Below, in pieces: positions 37,020-51,315 of a DNA stretch of 64,000 nt. The notes beneath the pieces were generated by a model that searched no databases, was not told where the DNA came from, and saw only the letters and a list, made by a program, of their open reading frames with translations. The position numbers and the translations under genes are program-made. The stretch covers positions 1-64,000 of the forward strand of contig BSDZ01000048.1 in the NCBI GenBank assembly GCA_030268105.1, in the 5' to 3' direction. Source of the DNA: Volvox africanus. Lineage: Eukaryota; Chlorophyta; Chlorophyceae; Chlamydomonadales; Volvocaceae. Positions within the stretch are counted from its first letter, which is position 1. The number at the start of each line of letters is the position of its first letter.

Positions 37020-38263
37020 CATGAGATTCATAAGAATCATATGAATCATAATGATAGGGCTCCGGTGTGCCCTCCCCATCTCCCTCCCCCGCCCTTTGTC
37101 GGCGATGATGGTTGTGCTTTGGCGGCGTCGGTGGTGGCGTCGGTGGCGGACGGAGGGAGGGACGGAAAGAGGTTCCCATTCCCACCATCGCCACCGCTGC
37201 CACCACGGCCACATACAACACTACGGCTACCGCCGCAAACACCGCCACCAAGGCGACCGCTGTAAGTGTCCTGGGGTATGTACGGGCAGTGTTCATCATT
37301 GGATCTTAAACTGACATTCTCCCATTGGGCCTTCGTTGGCGGACACAACAGGGTCACTACACCCATGAAATCGTCACGGGTAAGATATGATACGGGATCG
37401 AGTTTCAAAGGTGACATGTGTATGTCTTGATGCCTTGACTGACTGAGGGATTACCTTGCAGGGATGTTTCGCTCTATGGTGGTGAATGACCCTTCCCCTT
37501 GGTTTTGGATTTACGATATACTGCCACTGACATTTCCGATTGGGCCTTTGTAGGCAGCCACAATTCCAGGACGGGCTTAGTATGCTAGGCGTCCGGGTCC
37601 GCTGTGCCTTGCGAGGTACGGAAATTCCTTATCCGCAACAGTATCCTGGGGTATGTACGGGCAGTGTTCATAATTGGATCTTAAACTGACATTCTCCGAT
37701 TTGGCCTTCGTAGGCGGACACAACAGGGTCACTACACCCATGAAATCGAAACGGGTAAGATATGATACGGGATCGAGTTTCAAAGGTGACATGTGTATGT
37801 CTTGATGCCTTGACTGACTGAGGGATTACCTTGCAGGGATGTTTCGCTCTAGAGTGGTGAATGACCCTTCCCCTTGGTTTTGGATTTACGATATACTGCC
37901 ACTGACATTTCCGATTGGGCCTTTGTAGGCAGCCACAATTCCAGGACGGGCTTAGTATGCTAGGCGTCCGGGTCCGCTGTGCCTTGCGAGGTACGGAAAT
38001 TCCTTATCCACAACAGTGACAATCAAATGCCAATAACAGTAATAGTAATAGTAATAAAAATAATAGTAATAAAAATAATAATTATTATAAAAATTAATAT
38101 ATTTATATATAAATAATAATAATAAACATAATAAACATAATAAACGTAATAATAATAATTAACATAATTAACGTAATTAACGTAATATTAATATTTATAA
38201 TAATCATAATAATTTTAATAATTATTATTATTATTTTAATTACTATTATTATTTATTAATTAT
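37020..38263. repeat. Satellite unit 40 (1244 bp, two B modules, alpha)
   Basis: Same form as unit 39 except the usual CCGCAACAGT junction. B1 37268-37642, B2 37643-38017. Confidence 0.95.
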
Positions 38264-39507
38264 CATGAGATTCATAAGAATCATATGAATCATAATGATA
38301 GGGCTCCGGTGTGCCCTCCCCATCTCCCTCCCCCGCCCTTTGTCGGCGATGATGGTTGTGCTTTGGCGGCGTCGGTGGTGGCGTCGGTGGCGGACGGAGG
38401 GAGGGACGGAAAGAGGTTCCCATTCCCACCATCGCCACCGCTGCCACCACGGCCACATACAACACTACGGCTACCGCCGCAAACACCGCCACCAAGGCGA
38501 CCGCTGTAAGTGTCCTGGGGTATGTACGGGCAGTGTTCATCATTGGATCTTAAACTGACATTCTCCCATTGGGCCTTCGTTGGCGGACACAACAGGGTCA
38601 CTACACCCATGAAATCGTCACGGGTAAGATATGATACGGGATCGAGTTTCAAAGGTGACATGTGTATGTCTTGATGCCTTGACTGACTGAGGGATTACCT
38701 TGCAGGGATGTTTCGCTCTATGGTGGTGAATGACCCTTCCCCTTGGTTTTGGATTTACGATATACTGCCACTGACATTTCCGATTGGGCCTTTGTAGGCA
38801 GCCACAATTCCAGGACGGGCTTAGTATGCTAGGCGTCCGGGTCCGCTGTGCCTTGCGAGGTACGGAAATTCCTTATCCGCAACAGTATCCTGGGGTATGT
38901 ACGGGCAGTGTTCATAATTGGATCTTAAACTGACATTCTCCGATTTGGCCTTCGTAGGCGGACACAACAGGGTCACTACACCCATGAAATCGAAACGGGT
39001 AAGATATGATACGGGATCGAGTTTCAAAGGTGACATGTGTATGTCTTGATGCCTTGACTGACTGAGGGATTACCTTGCAGGGATGTTTCGCTCTAGAGTG
39101 GTGAATGACCCTTCCCCTTGGTTTTGGATTTACGATATACTGCCACTGACATTTCCGATTGGGCCTTTGTAGGCAGCCACAATTCCAGGACGGGCTTAGT
39201 ATGCTAGGCGTCCGGGTCCGCTGTGCCTTGCGAGGTACGGAAATTCCTTATCCACAACAGTGACAATCAAATGCCAATAACAGTAATAGTAATAGTAATA
39301 AAAATAATAGTAATAAAAATAATAATTATTATAAAAATTAATATATTTATATATAAATAATAATAATAAACATAATAAACATAATAAACGTAATAATAAT
39401 AATTAACATAATTAACGTAATTAACGTAATATTAATATTTATAATAATCATAATAATTTTAATAATTATTATTATTATTTTAATTACTATTATTATTTAT
39501 TAATTAT
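38264..39507. repeat. Satellite unit 41 (1244 bp, two B modules, alpha)
   Basis: No difference from unit 40 noticed by eye. B1 38512-38886, B2 38887-39261. Very recent tandem amplification of the 1244-bp form. Confidence 0.95.
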
Positions 39508-40751
39508 CATGAGATTCATAAGAATCATATGAATCATAATGATAGGGCTCCGGTGTGCCATCCCCATCTCCCTCCCCCGCCCTTTGTCGGCGATGATGGT
39601 GGTGCTTTGGCGGCGTCGGTGGTGGCGTCGGTGGCGGACGGAGGGAGGGACGGAAAGAGGTTCCCATTCCCACCATCGCCACCGCTGCCACCACGGCCAC
39701 ATACAACACTACGGCTACCGCCGCAAACACCGCCACCAAGGCGACCGCTGTAAGTGTCCTGGGGTATGTACGGGCAGTGTTCATCATTGGATCTTAAACT
39801 GACATTCTCCCATTGGGCCTTCGTTGGCGGACACAACAGGGTCACTACACCCATGAAATCGTCACGGGTAAGATATGATACGGGATCGAGTTTCAAAGGT
39901 GACATGTGTATGTCTTGATGCCTTGACTGACTGAGGGATTACCTTGCAGGGATGTTTCGCTCTATGGTGGTGAATGACCCTTCCCCTTGGTTTTGGATTT
40001 ACGATATACTGCCACTGACATTTCCGATTGGGCCTTTGTAGGCAGCCACAATTCCAGGACGGGCTTAGTATGCTAGGCGTCCGGGTCCGCTGTGCCTTGC
40101 GAGGTACGGAAATTCCTTATCCGCAACAGTATCCTGGGGTATGTACGGGCAGTGTTCATAATTGGATCTTAAACTGACATTCTCCGATTTGGCCTTCGTA
40201 GGCGGACACAACAGGGTCACTACACCCATGAAATCGAAACGGGTAAGATATGATACGGGATCGAGTTTCAAAGGTGACATGTGTATGTCTTGATGCCTTG
40301 ACTGACTGAGGGATTACCTTGCAGGGATGTTTCGCTCTAGAGTGGTGAATGACCCTTCCCCTTGGTTTTGGATTTACGATATACTGCCACTGACATTTCC
40401 GATTGGGCCTTTGTAGGCAGCCACAATTCCAGGACGGGCTTAGTATGCTAGGCGTCCGGGTCCGCTGTGCCTTGCGAGGTACGGAAATTCCTTATCCACA
40501 ACAGTGACAATCAAATGCCAATAACAGTAATAGTAATAGTAATAAAAATAATAGTAATAAAAATAATAATTATTATAAAAATTAATATATTTATATATAA
40601 ATAATAATAATAAACATAATAAACATAATAAACGTAATAATAATAATTAACATAATTAACGTAATTAACGTAATATTAATATTTATAATAATCATAATAA
40701 TTTTAATAATTATTATTATTATTTTAATTACTATTATTATTTATTAATTAT
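39508..40751. repeat. Satellite unit 42 (1244 bp, two B modules, alpha)
   Basis: G switches to m1 GCCAT with GGTGGT, while B1 39756-40130 and B2 40131-40505 keep the unit 39-41 haplotypes. Confidence 0.95.
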
Positions 40752-43120
40752 CATGAGATTCATAAGAATCATATGAATCATAATGATAGGGCTCCGGTGT
40801 GCCATCCCCATCTCCCTCCCCCGCCCTTTGTCGGCGATGATGGTGGTGCTTTGGCGGCGTCGGTGGTGGCGTCGGTGGCGGACGGAGGGAGGGACGGAAA
40901 GAGGTTCCCATTCCCACCATCGCCACCGCTGCCACCACGGCCACATACAACACTACGGCTACCGCCGCAAACACCGCCACCAAGGCGACCGCTGTAAGTG
41001 TCCTGGGGTATGTACGGGCAGTGTTCATCATTGGATCTTAAACTGACATTCTCCCATTGGGCCTTCGTTGGCGGACACAACAGGGTCACTACACCCATGA
41101 AATCGTCACGGGTAAGATATGATACGGGATCGAGTTTCAAAGGTGACATGTGTATGTCTTGATGCCTTGACTGACTGAGGGATTACCTTGCAGGGATGTT
41201 TCGCTCTAGAGTGGTGAATGACCCTTCCCCTTGGTTTTGAATTTACGATATACTGCCACTGACATTTCCGATTGGGCCTTTGTAGGCAGCCACAATTCCA
41301 GGACGGGCTTAGTATGCTAGGCGTCCGGGTCCGCTGTGCCTTGCGAGGTACGGAAATTCCTTATCCGCAACAGTATCCTGGGGTATGTACGGGCAGTGTT
41401 CATAATTGGATCTTAAACTGACATTCTCCGATTTGGCCTTCGTAGGCGGACACAACAGGGTCACTACACCCATGAAATCGAAACGGGTAAGATATGATAC
41501 GGGATCGAGTTTCAAAGGTGACATGTGTATGTCTTGATGCCTTGACTGACTGAGGGATTACCTTGCAGGGATGTTTCGCTCTAGAGTGGTGAATGACCCT
41601 TCCCCTTGGTTTTGGATTTAGGATATTCTGCCACTGACATTTCCGATTGGGCCTTTGTAGGCAGCCACAATTCCAGGACGGGCTTAGTATGCTAGGCGTC
41701 CGGGTCCGCTGTGCCTTGCGAGGTACGGAAATTCCTTATCCGCAACAGTATCCTGGGGTATGTACGGGCAGTGTTCATCATTGGATCTTAAACTGACATT
41801 CTCCCATTGGGCCTTCGTAGGCGGACACAACAGGGTCACTACACCCATGAAATCGTCACGGGTAAGATATGATACGGGATCGAGTTTCAAAGGTGACATG
41901 TGTATGTCTTGATGCCTTGACTGACTGAGGGATTACCTTGCAGGGATGTTTCGCTCTAGAGTGGTGAATGACCCTTCCCCTTGGTTTTGGATTTAGGATA
42001 TTCTGCCACTGACATTTCCGATTGGGCCTTTGTAGGCAGCCACAATTCCAGGACGGGCTTAGTATGCTAGGCGTCCGGGTCCGCTGTGCCTTGCGAGGTA
42101 CGGAAATTCCTTATCCGCAACAGTATCCTGGGGTATGTACGGGCAGTGTTCATCATTGGATCTTAAACTGACATTCTGCGATTTGGCCTTCGTAGGCGGA
42201 CACAACAGGGTCACTACACCCATGAAATCGAAACGGGTAAGATATGATACGGGATCGAGTTTCAAAGGTGACATGTGTATGTCTTGATGCCTTGACTGAC
42301 TGAGGGATTACCTTGCAGGGATGTTTCGCTCTAGAGTGGTGAATGACCCTTCCCCTTGGTTTTGAATTTACGATATTCTGCCACTGACATTTCCGATTGG
42401 GCCTTTGTAGGCAGCCACAATTCCAGGACGGGCTTAGTATGCTAGGCGTCCGGGTCCGCTGTGCCTTGCGAGGTATGGAAATTCCTTATCCGCAACAGTA
42501 TCCTGGGGTATGTACGGGCAGTGTTCATCATTGGATCTTAAACTGACATTCTCCGATTTGGCCTTCGTAGGCAGACACAACAGGGTCACTACACCCATGA
42601 AATCGAAACGGGTAAGATATGATACGGGATCGAGTTTCAAAGGTGACATGTGTATGTCTTGATGCCTTGACTGACTGAGGGATTACCTTGCAGGGATGTT
42701 TCGCTCTAGAGTGGTGAATGACCCTTCCCCTTGGTTTTGGATTTACGATATACTGCCACTGACATTTCCGATTGGGCCTTTGTAGGCAGCCACAATTCCA
42801 GGACGGGCTTAGTATGCTAGGCGTCCGGGTCCGCTGTGCCTTGCGAGGTACGGAAATTCCTTATCCACAACAGTGACAATCAAATGCCAATAACAGTAAT
42901 AGTAATAGTAATAAAAATAATAGTAATAAAAATAATTATTATTATAAAAATTAATATATTTATATATAAATAATAATAATAAACATAATAAACATAATAA
43001 ACGTAATAATAATAATTAACATAATTAACGTAATTAACGTAATATTAATATTTATAATAATCATAATAATTTTAATAATTATTATTATTATTTTAATTAC
43101 TATTATTATTTATTAATTAT
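40752..43120. repeat. Satellite unit 43 (2369 bp, five B modules, alpha)
   Basis: m1 GCCAT. B at 41000-41374, 41375-41749, 41750-42124, 42125-42499 and 42500-42874. Left-repeat alleles in order are CTCCCATTGGG, CTCCGATTTGG, CTCCCATTGGG, CTGCGATTTGG and CTCCGATTTGG. B5 has TAGGCAGACAC and follows a B ending GAGGTATGG. Longest unit in the window. Confidence 0.95.
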
Positions 43121-44364
43121 CATGAGATTCATAAGAATCATATGAATCATAATGATAGGGCTCCGGTGTGCCCTCCCCATCTCCCTCCCCCGCCCTTTGT
43201 CGGCGATGATGGTTGTGCTTTGGCGGCGTCGGTGGTGGCGTCGGTGGCGGACGGAGGGAGGGACGGAAAGAGGTTCCCATTCCCACCATCGCCACCGCTG
43301 CCACCACGGCCACATACAACACTACGGCTACCGCCGCAAACACCGCCACCAAGGCGACCGCTGTAAGTGTCCTGGGGTATGTACGGGCAGTGTTCATCAT
43401 TGGATCTTAAACTGACATTCTCCCATTGGGCCTTCGTTGGCGGACACAACAGGGTCACTACACCCATGAAATCGTCACGGGTAAGATATGATACGGGATC
43501 GAGTTTCAAAGGTGACATGTGTATGTCTTGATGCCTTGACTGACTGAGGGATTACCTTGCAGGGATGTTTCGCTCTATGGTGGTGAATGACCCTTCCCCT
43601 TGGTTTTGGATTTACGATATACTGCCACTGACATTTCCGATTGGGCCTTTGTAGGCAGCCACAATTCCAGGACGGGCTTAGTATGCTAGGCGTCCGGGTC
43701 CGCTGTGCCTTGCGAGGTACGGAAATTCCTTATCCGCAACAGTATCCTGGGGTATGTACGGGCAGTGTTCATAATTGGATCTTAAACTGACATTCTCCGA
43801 TTTGGCCTTCGTAGGCGGACACAACAGGGTCACTACACCCATGAAATCGAAACGGGTAAGATATGATACGGGATCGAGTTTCAAAGGTGACATGTGTATG
43901 TCTTGATGCCTTGACTGACTGAGGGATTACCTTGCAGGGATGTTTCGCTCTAGAGTGGTGAATGACCCTTCCCCTTGGTTTTGGATTTACGATATACTGC
44001 CACTGACATTTCCGATTGGGCCTTTGTAGGCAGCCACAATTCCAGGACGGGCTTAGTATGCTAGGCGTCCGGGTCCGCTGTGCCTTGCGAGGTACGGAAA
44101 TTCCTTATCCACAACAGTGACAATCAAATGCCAATAACAGTAATAGTAATAGTAATAAAAATAATAGTAATAACAATAATAATTATTATAAAAATTAATA
44201 TATTTATATATAAATAATAATAATAAACATAATAAACATAATAAACGTAATAATAATAATTAACATAATTAACGTAATTAACGTAATATTAATATTTATA
44301 ATAATCATAATAATTTTAATAATAATTATTATTATTTTAATTACTATTATTATTTATTAATTAT
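43121..44364. repeat. Satellite unit 44 (1244 bp, two B modules, alpha)
   Basis: Copy of the unit 40/41 form (GCCCT, GGTTGT, CGTTGGCGG, CTCTATGGTGG). B1 43369-43743, B2 43744-44118. A has private AATAACAATAATAATT. Confidence 0.95.
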
Positions 44365-46349
44365 CATGAGATTCATAAGAATCATATGAATCATAATGAT
44401 AGGGCTCCGGTGTGCCATCCCCATCTCCCTCCCCCGCCCTTTGTCGGCGATGATGGTGGTGCTTTGGCGGCGTCGGTGGTGGCGTCGGTGGCGGACGGAG
44501 GGAGGGACGGAAAGAGGTTCCCATTCCCACCATCGCCACCGCTGCCACCACGGCCACATACAACACTACGGCTACCGCCGCAAACACCGCCACCAAGGCG
44601 ACCGCTGTAAGTGTCCTGGGGTATGTACGGGCAGTGTTCATCATTGGATCTTAAACTGACATTCTCCCATTGGGCCTTCGTAGGCGGACACAACAGGGTC
44701 ACTACACCCATGAAATCGTCACGGGTAAGATATGATACGGGATCGAGTTTCAAAGGTGACATGTGTATGTCTTGATGCCTTGACTGACTGAGGGATTACC
44801 TTGCAGGGATGTTTCGCTCTAGAGTGGTGAATGACCCTTCCCCTTGGTTTTGGATTTAGGATATTCTGCCACTGACATTTCCGATTGGGCCTTTGTAGGC
44901 AGCCACAATTCCAGGACGGGCTTAGTATGCTAGGCGTCCGGGTCCGCTGTGCCTTGCGAGGTACGGAAATTCCTTATCCGCAACAGTATCCTGGGGTATG
45001 TACGGGCAGTGTTCATCATTGGATCTTAAACTGACATTCTCCCATTGGGCCTTCGTAGGCGGACACAACAGGGTCACTACACCCATGAAATCGTCACGGG
45101 TAAGATATGATACGGGATCGAGTTTCAAAGGTGTCATGTGTATGTCTTGATGCCTTGACTGACTGAGGGATTACCTTGCAGGGATGTTTCGCTCTAGAGT
45201 GGTAAATGACCCTTCCCCTTGGTTTTGGATTTAGGATATTCTGCCACTGACATTTCCGATTGGGCCTTTGTAGGCAGCCACAATTCCAGGACGGGCTTAG
45301 TATGCTAGGCGTCCGGGTCCGCTGTGCCTTGCGAGGTACGGAAATTCCTTATCCGCAACAGTATCCTGGGGTATGTACGGGCAGTGTTCATCATTGGATC
45401 TTAAACTGACATTCTCCGATTTGGCCTTCGTAGGCGGACACAACAGGGTCACTACACCCATGAAATCGAAACGGGTAAGATATGATACGGGATCGAGTTT
45501 CAAAGGTGACATGTGTATGTCTTGATGCCTTGACTGACTGAGGGATTACCTTGCAGGGATGTTTCGCTCTAGAGTGGTGAATGACCCTTCCCCTTGGTTT
45601 TGAATTTACGATATTCTGCCACTGACATTTCCGATTGGGCCTTTGTAGGCAGCCACAATTCCAGGACGGGCTTAGTATGCTAGGCGTCCGGGTCCGCTGT
45701 GCCTTGCGAGGTATGGAAATTCCTTATCCGCAACAGTATCCTGGGGTATGTACGGGCAGTGTTCATCATTGGATCTTAAACTGACATTCTCCGATTTGGC
45801 CTTCGTAGGCAGACACAACAGGGTCACTACACCCATGAAATCGAAACGGGTAAGATATGATACGGGATCGAGTTTCAAAGGTGACATGTGTATGTCTTGA
45901 TGCCTTGACTGACTGAGGGATTACCTTGCAGGGATGTTTCGCTCTAGAGTGGTGAATGACCCTTCCCCTTGGTTTTGGATTTAGGATATACTGCCACTGA
46001 CATTTCCGATTGGGCCTTTGTAGGCAGCCACAATTCCAGGACGGGCTTAGTATGCTAGGCGTCCGGGTCCGCTGTGCCTTGCGAGGTACGGAAATTCCTT
46101 ATCCACAACAGTGACAATCAAATGCCAATAACAGTAATAGTAATAGTAATAAAAATAATAGTAATAAAAATAATTATTATTATAAAAATTAATATATTTA
46201 TATATGAATAATAATAATAAACATAATAAACGTAATAATAATAATTAACATAATTATCGTAATTAACGTAATATTAATATTTATAATAATCATAATAATT
46301 TTAATAATTATTATTATTATTTTAATTACTATTATTATTTATTAATTAT
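44365..46349. repeat. Satellite unit 45 (1985 bp, four B modules, alpha)
   Basis: m1 GCCAT. B at 44613-44987, 44988-45362, 45363-45737 and 45738-46112. B2 has private AAGGTGTCATG. B2-B4 repeat the order of haplotypes in B3-B5 of unit 43. A lacks one CATAATAAA block and has TATATATGAATAA. Confidence 0.95.
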
Positions 46350-47584
46350 CATGAGATTCATAAGAATCATATGAATCATAATGATAGGGCTCCGGTGTGC
46401 CGTCCCCATCTCCCTCCCCCGCCCTTTGTCGGCGATGATGGTGGTGCTTTGGCGGCGTCGGTGGTGGCGTCGGTGGCGGACGGAGGGAGGGACGGAAAGA
46501 GGTTCCCATTCCCACCATCGCCACCGCTGCCACCACGGCCACATACAACACTACGGCTACCGCCGCAAACACCGCCACCAAGGCGACCGCTGTAAGTGTC
46601 CTGGGGTATGTACGGGCAGTGTTCATCATTGGATCTTAAACTGACATTCTCCCATTGGGCCTTCGTAGGCGGACACAACAGGGTCACTACACCCATGAAA
46701 TCGAAACGGGTAAGATATGATACGGGATCGAGTTTCAAAGGTGACATGTGTATGTCTTGATGCCTTGACTGACTGAGGGATTACCTTGCAGGGATGTTTC
46801 GCTCTAGAGTGGTGAATGACCCTTCCCCTTGGTTTTGAATTTACGATATTCTGCCACTGACATTTCCGATTGGGCCTTTGTAGGCAGCCACAATTCCAGG
46901 ACGGGCTTAGTATGCTAGGCGTCCGGGTCCGCTGTGCCTTGCGAGGTATGGAAATTCCTTATCCGCAACAGTATCCTGGGGTATGTACGGGCAGTGTTCA
47001 TCATTGGATCTTAAACTGACATTCTCCGATTTGGCCTTCGTAGGCAGACACAACAGGGTCACTACACCCATGAAATCGAAACGGGTAAGATATGATACGG
47101 GATCGAGTTTCAAAGGTGACATGTGTATGTCTTGATGCCTTGACTGACTGAGGGATTACCTTGCAGGGATGTTTCGCTCTAGAGTGGTGAATGACCCTTC
47201 CCCTTGGTTTTGGATTTAGGATATACTGCCACTGACATTTCCGATTGGGCCTTTGTAGGCAGCCACAATTCCAGGACGGGCTTAGTATGCTAGGCGTCCG
47301 GGTCCGCTGTGCCTTGCGAGGTACGGAAATTCCTTATCCACAACAGTGACAATCAAATGCCAATAACAGTAATAGTAATAGTAATAAAAATAATAGTAAT
47401 AAAAATAATTATTATTATAAAAATTAATATATTTATATATGAATAATAATAATAAACATAATAAACGTAATAATAATAATTAACATAATTATCGTAATTA
47501 ACGTAATATTAATATTTATAATAATCATAATAATTTTAATAATTATTATTATTATTTTAATTACTATTATTATTTATTAATTAT
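46350..47584. repeat. Satellite unit 46 (1235 bp, two B modules, alpha)
   Basis: m1 GCCGT. B1 46598-46972 (TTTTGAATTT, GAGGTATGG) and B2 46973-47347 (TAGGCAGACAC), the same ordered pair that ends units 43, 45 and 49. A matches that of unit 45. Confidence 0.95.
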
Positions 47585-48452
47585 CATGAGATTCATAAGA
47601 ATCATATGAATCATAATGATAGGGCTCCGGTGTGCCGTCCCCATCTCCCTCCCCCGCCCTTTGTCGGCGATGATGGTTGTGCTTTGGCGGCGTCGGTGGT
47701 GGCGTCGGTGGCGGACGGAGGGAGGGACGGAAAGAGGTTCCCATTCCCACCATCGCCACCGCTGCCACCACGGCCACATACAACACTACGGCTACCGCCG
47801 CAAACACCGCCACCAAGGCGACCGCTGTAAGTGTCCTGGGGTATGTACGGGCAGTGTTCATCATTGGATCTTAAACTGACATTCTCCCATTGGGCCTTCG
47901 TAGGCGGACACAACAGGGTCACTACACCCATGAAATCGAAACGGGTAAGATATGATACGGGATCGAGTTTCAAAGGTGACATGTGTATGTCTTGATGCCT
48001 TGACTGACTGAGGGATTACCTTGCAGGGATGTTTCGCTCTAGAGTGGTGAATGACCCATCCCCTTGGTTTTGAATTTACGATATTCTGCCACTGACATTT
48101 CCGATTGGGCCTTTGTAGGCAGCCACAATTCCAGGACGGGCTTAGTATGCTAGGCGTCCGGGTCCGCTGTGCCTTGCGAGGTACGGAAATTCCTTATCCA
48201 GAACAGTGACAATCAAATGCCAATAACAGTAATAGTAATAGTAATAAAAATAATAGTAACAAAATAATTATTATTATAAAAATTAATATATTTATATATA
48301 AATAATAATAATAAACATAATAAACATAATAAACGTAATAATAATAATTAACATAATTAACGTAATTAACGTAATATTAATATTTATAATAATCATAATA
48401 ATTTTAATCATAATAATTATTATTTTAATTACTATTATTATTTATTAATTAT
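47585..48452. repeat. Satellite unit 47 (868 bp, alpha)
   Basis: m1 GCCGT joined to m3 GGTTGT, a combination seen only here, so exchange occurred within about 40 bp. B 47833-48207 has private GACCCATCC and the CCAGAACAGT tail shared with unit 50. A has AGTAACAAAATAATT. Confidence 0.95.
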
Positions 48453-49321
48453 CATGAGATTCATAAGAATCATATGAATCATAATGATAGGGCTCCGGTG
48501 TGCCCTCCCCATCTCCCTCCCCCGCCCTTTGTCGGCGATGATGGTGGTGCTTTGGCGGCGTCGGTGGTGGCGTCGGTGGCGGACGGAGGGAGGGACGGAA
48601 AGAGGTTCCCATTCCCACCATCGCCACCGCTGCCACCACGGCCACATACAACACTACGGCTACCGCCGCAAACACCGCCACCAAGGCGACCGCTGTAAGT
48701 GTCCTGGGGTATGTACGGGCAGTGTTCATCATTGGATCTTAAACTGACATTCTCCCATTGGGCCTTCGTAGGCGGACACAACAGGGTCACTAAACCCATG
48801 AAATCGAAACGGGTAAGATATGATACGGGATCGAGTTTCAAAGGTGACATGTGTATGTCTTGATGCCTTGACTGACTGAGGGATTACCTTGCAGGGATGT
48901 TTCGCTCTAGAGTGGTGAATGACCCTTCCCCTTGGTTTTGGATTTACGATATACTGCCACTGACATTTCCGATTGGGCCTTTGTAGGCAGCCACAATTCC
49001 AGGACGGGCTTAGTATGCTAGGCGTCCGGGTCCGCTGTGCCTTGCGAGGTACGGAAATTCCTTATCCACAACAGTGACAATCAAATGCCAATAACAGTAA
49101 TAGTAATAGTAATAAAAATAATAGTAATATAAATAATAATTATTATAAAAATTAATATATTTATATATAAATAATAATAATAAACATAATAAACATAATA
49201 AACGTAATAATAATAATTAACATAATTAACGTAATTAACGTAATATTAATATTTATAATAATCATAATAATTTTAATAATTATTATTATTATTTTAATTA
49301 CTATTATTATTTATTAATTAT
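48453..49321. repeat. Satellite unit 48 (869 bp, alpha)
   Basis: m1 GCCCT with GGTGGT, the reciprocal combination to unit 47. B 48701-49075 has CACTAAACCCATG. A has AATATAAATAATAATT. Confidence 0.95.
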
Positions 49322-51315
49322 CATGAGATTCATAAGAATCATATGAATCATAATGATAGGGCTCCGGTGTGCCATCCCCATCTCCCTCCCCCGCCCTTTG
49401 TCGGCGATGATGGTGGTGCTTTGGCGGCGTCGGTGGTGGCGTCGTTGGCGGACGGAGGGAGGGACGGAAAGAGGTTCCCATTCCCACCATCGCCACCGCT
49501 GCCACCACGGCCACATACAACACTACGGCTACCGCCGCAAACACCGCCACCAAGGCGACCGCTGTAAGTGTCCTGGGGTATGTACGGGCAGTGTTCATCA
49601 TTGGATCTTAAACTGACATTCTCCCATTGGGCCTTCGTAGGCGGACACAACAGGGTCACTACACCCATGAAATCGTCACGGGTAAGATATGATACGGGAT
49701 CGAGTTTCAAAGGTGACATGTGTATGTCTTGATGCCTTGACTGACTGAGGGATTACCTTGCAGGGATGTTTCGCTCTAGAGTGGTGAATGACCCTTCCCC
49801 TTGGTTTTGGATTTAGGATATTCTGCCACTAACATTTCCGATTGGGCCTTTGTAGGCAGCCACAATTCCAGGACGGGCTTAGTATGCTAGGCGTCCGGGT
49901 CCGCTGTGCCTTGCGAGGTACGGAAATTCCTTATCCGCAACAGTATCCTGGGGTATGTACGGGCAGTGTTCATCATTGGATCTTAAACTGACATTCTCCC
50001 ATTGGGCCTTCGTAGGCGGACACAACAGGGTCACTACACCCATGAAATCGTCACGGGTAAGATATGATACGGGATCGAGTTTCAAAGGTGACATGTGTAT
50101 GTCTTGATGCCTTGACTGACTGAGGGATTACCTTGCAGGGATGTTTCGCTCTAGAGTGGTGAATGACCCTTCCCCTTGGTTTTGGATTTAGGATATTCTG
50201 CCACTGACATTTCCGATTGGGCCTTTGTAGGCAGCCACAATTCCAGGACGGGCTTAGTATGCTAGGCGTCCGGGTCCGCTGTGCCTTGCGAGGTACGGAA
50301 ATTCCTTATCCGCAACAGTATCCTGGGGTATGTACGGGCAGTGTTCATCATTGGATCTTAAACTGACATTCTCCGATTTGGCCTTCGTAGGCGGACACAA
50401 CAGGGTCACTACACCCATGAAATCGAAACGGGTAAGATATGATACGGGATCGAGTTTCAAAGGTGACATGTGTATGTCTTGATGCCTTGACTGACTGAGG
50501 GATTACCTTGCAGGGATGTTTCGCTCTAGAGTGGTGAATGACCCTTCCCCTTGGTTTTGAATTTACGATATTCTGCCACTGACATTTCCGATTGGGCCTT
50601 TGTAGGCAGCCACAATTCCAGGACGGGCTTAGTATGCTAGGCGTCCGGGTCCGCTGTGCCTTGCGAGGTATGGAAATTCCTTATCCGCAACAGTATCCTG
50701 GGGTATGTACGGGAAGTGTTCATCATTGGATCTTAAACTGACATTCTCCGATTTGGCCTTCGTAGGCAGACACAACAGGGTCACTACACCCATGAAATCG
50801 AAACGGGTAAGATATGATACGGGATCGAGTTTCAAAGGTGACATGTGTATGTCTTGATGCCTTGACTGACTGAGGGATTACCTTGCAGGGATGTTTCGCT
50901 CTAGAGTGGTGAATGACCCTTCCCCTTGGTTTTGGATTTAGGATATACTGCCACTGACATTTCCGATTGGGCCTTTGTAGGCAGCCACAATTCCAGGACG
51001 GGCTTAGTATGCTAGGCGTCCGGGTCCGCTGTGCCTTGCGAGGTACGGAAATTCCTTATCCACAACAGTGACAATCAAATGCCAATAACAGTAATAGTAA
51101 TAGTAATAAAAATAATAGTAATATAAATAATAATTATTATAAAAATTAATATATTTATATATAAATAATAATAATAAACATAATAAACATAATAAACGTA
51201 ATAATAATAATTAACATAATTATCGTAATTAACGTAATATTAATATTTATAATAATCATAATAATTTTAATAATTATTATTATTATTTTAATTACTATTA
51301 TTATTTATTAATTAT
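49322..51315. repeat. Satellite unit 49 (1994 bp, four B modules, alpha)
   Basis: m1 GCCAT, private GTCGTTGGCGG. B at 49570-49944, 49945-50319, 50320-50694 and 50695-51069, with the same haplotype order as unit 45. Private CCACTAACATT in B1 and GGGAAGTGTTC in B4. Confidence 0.95.
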
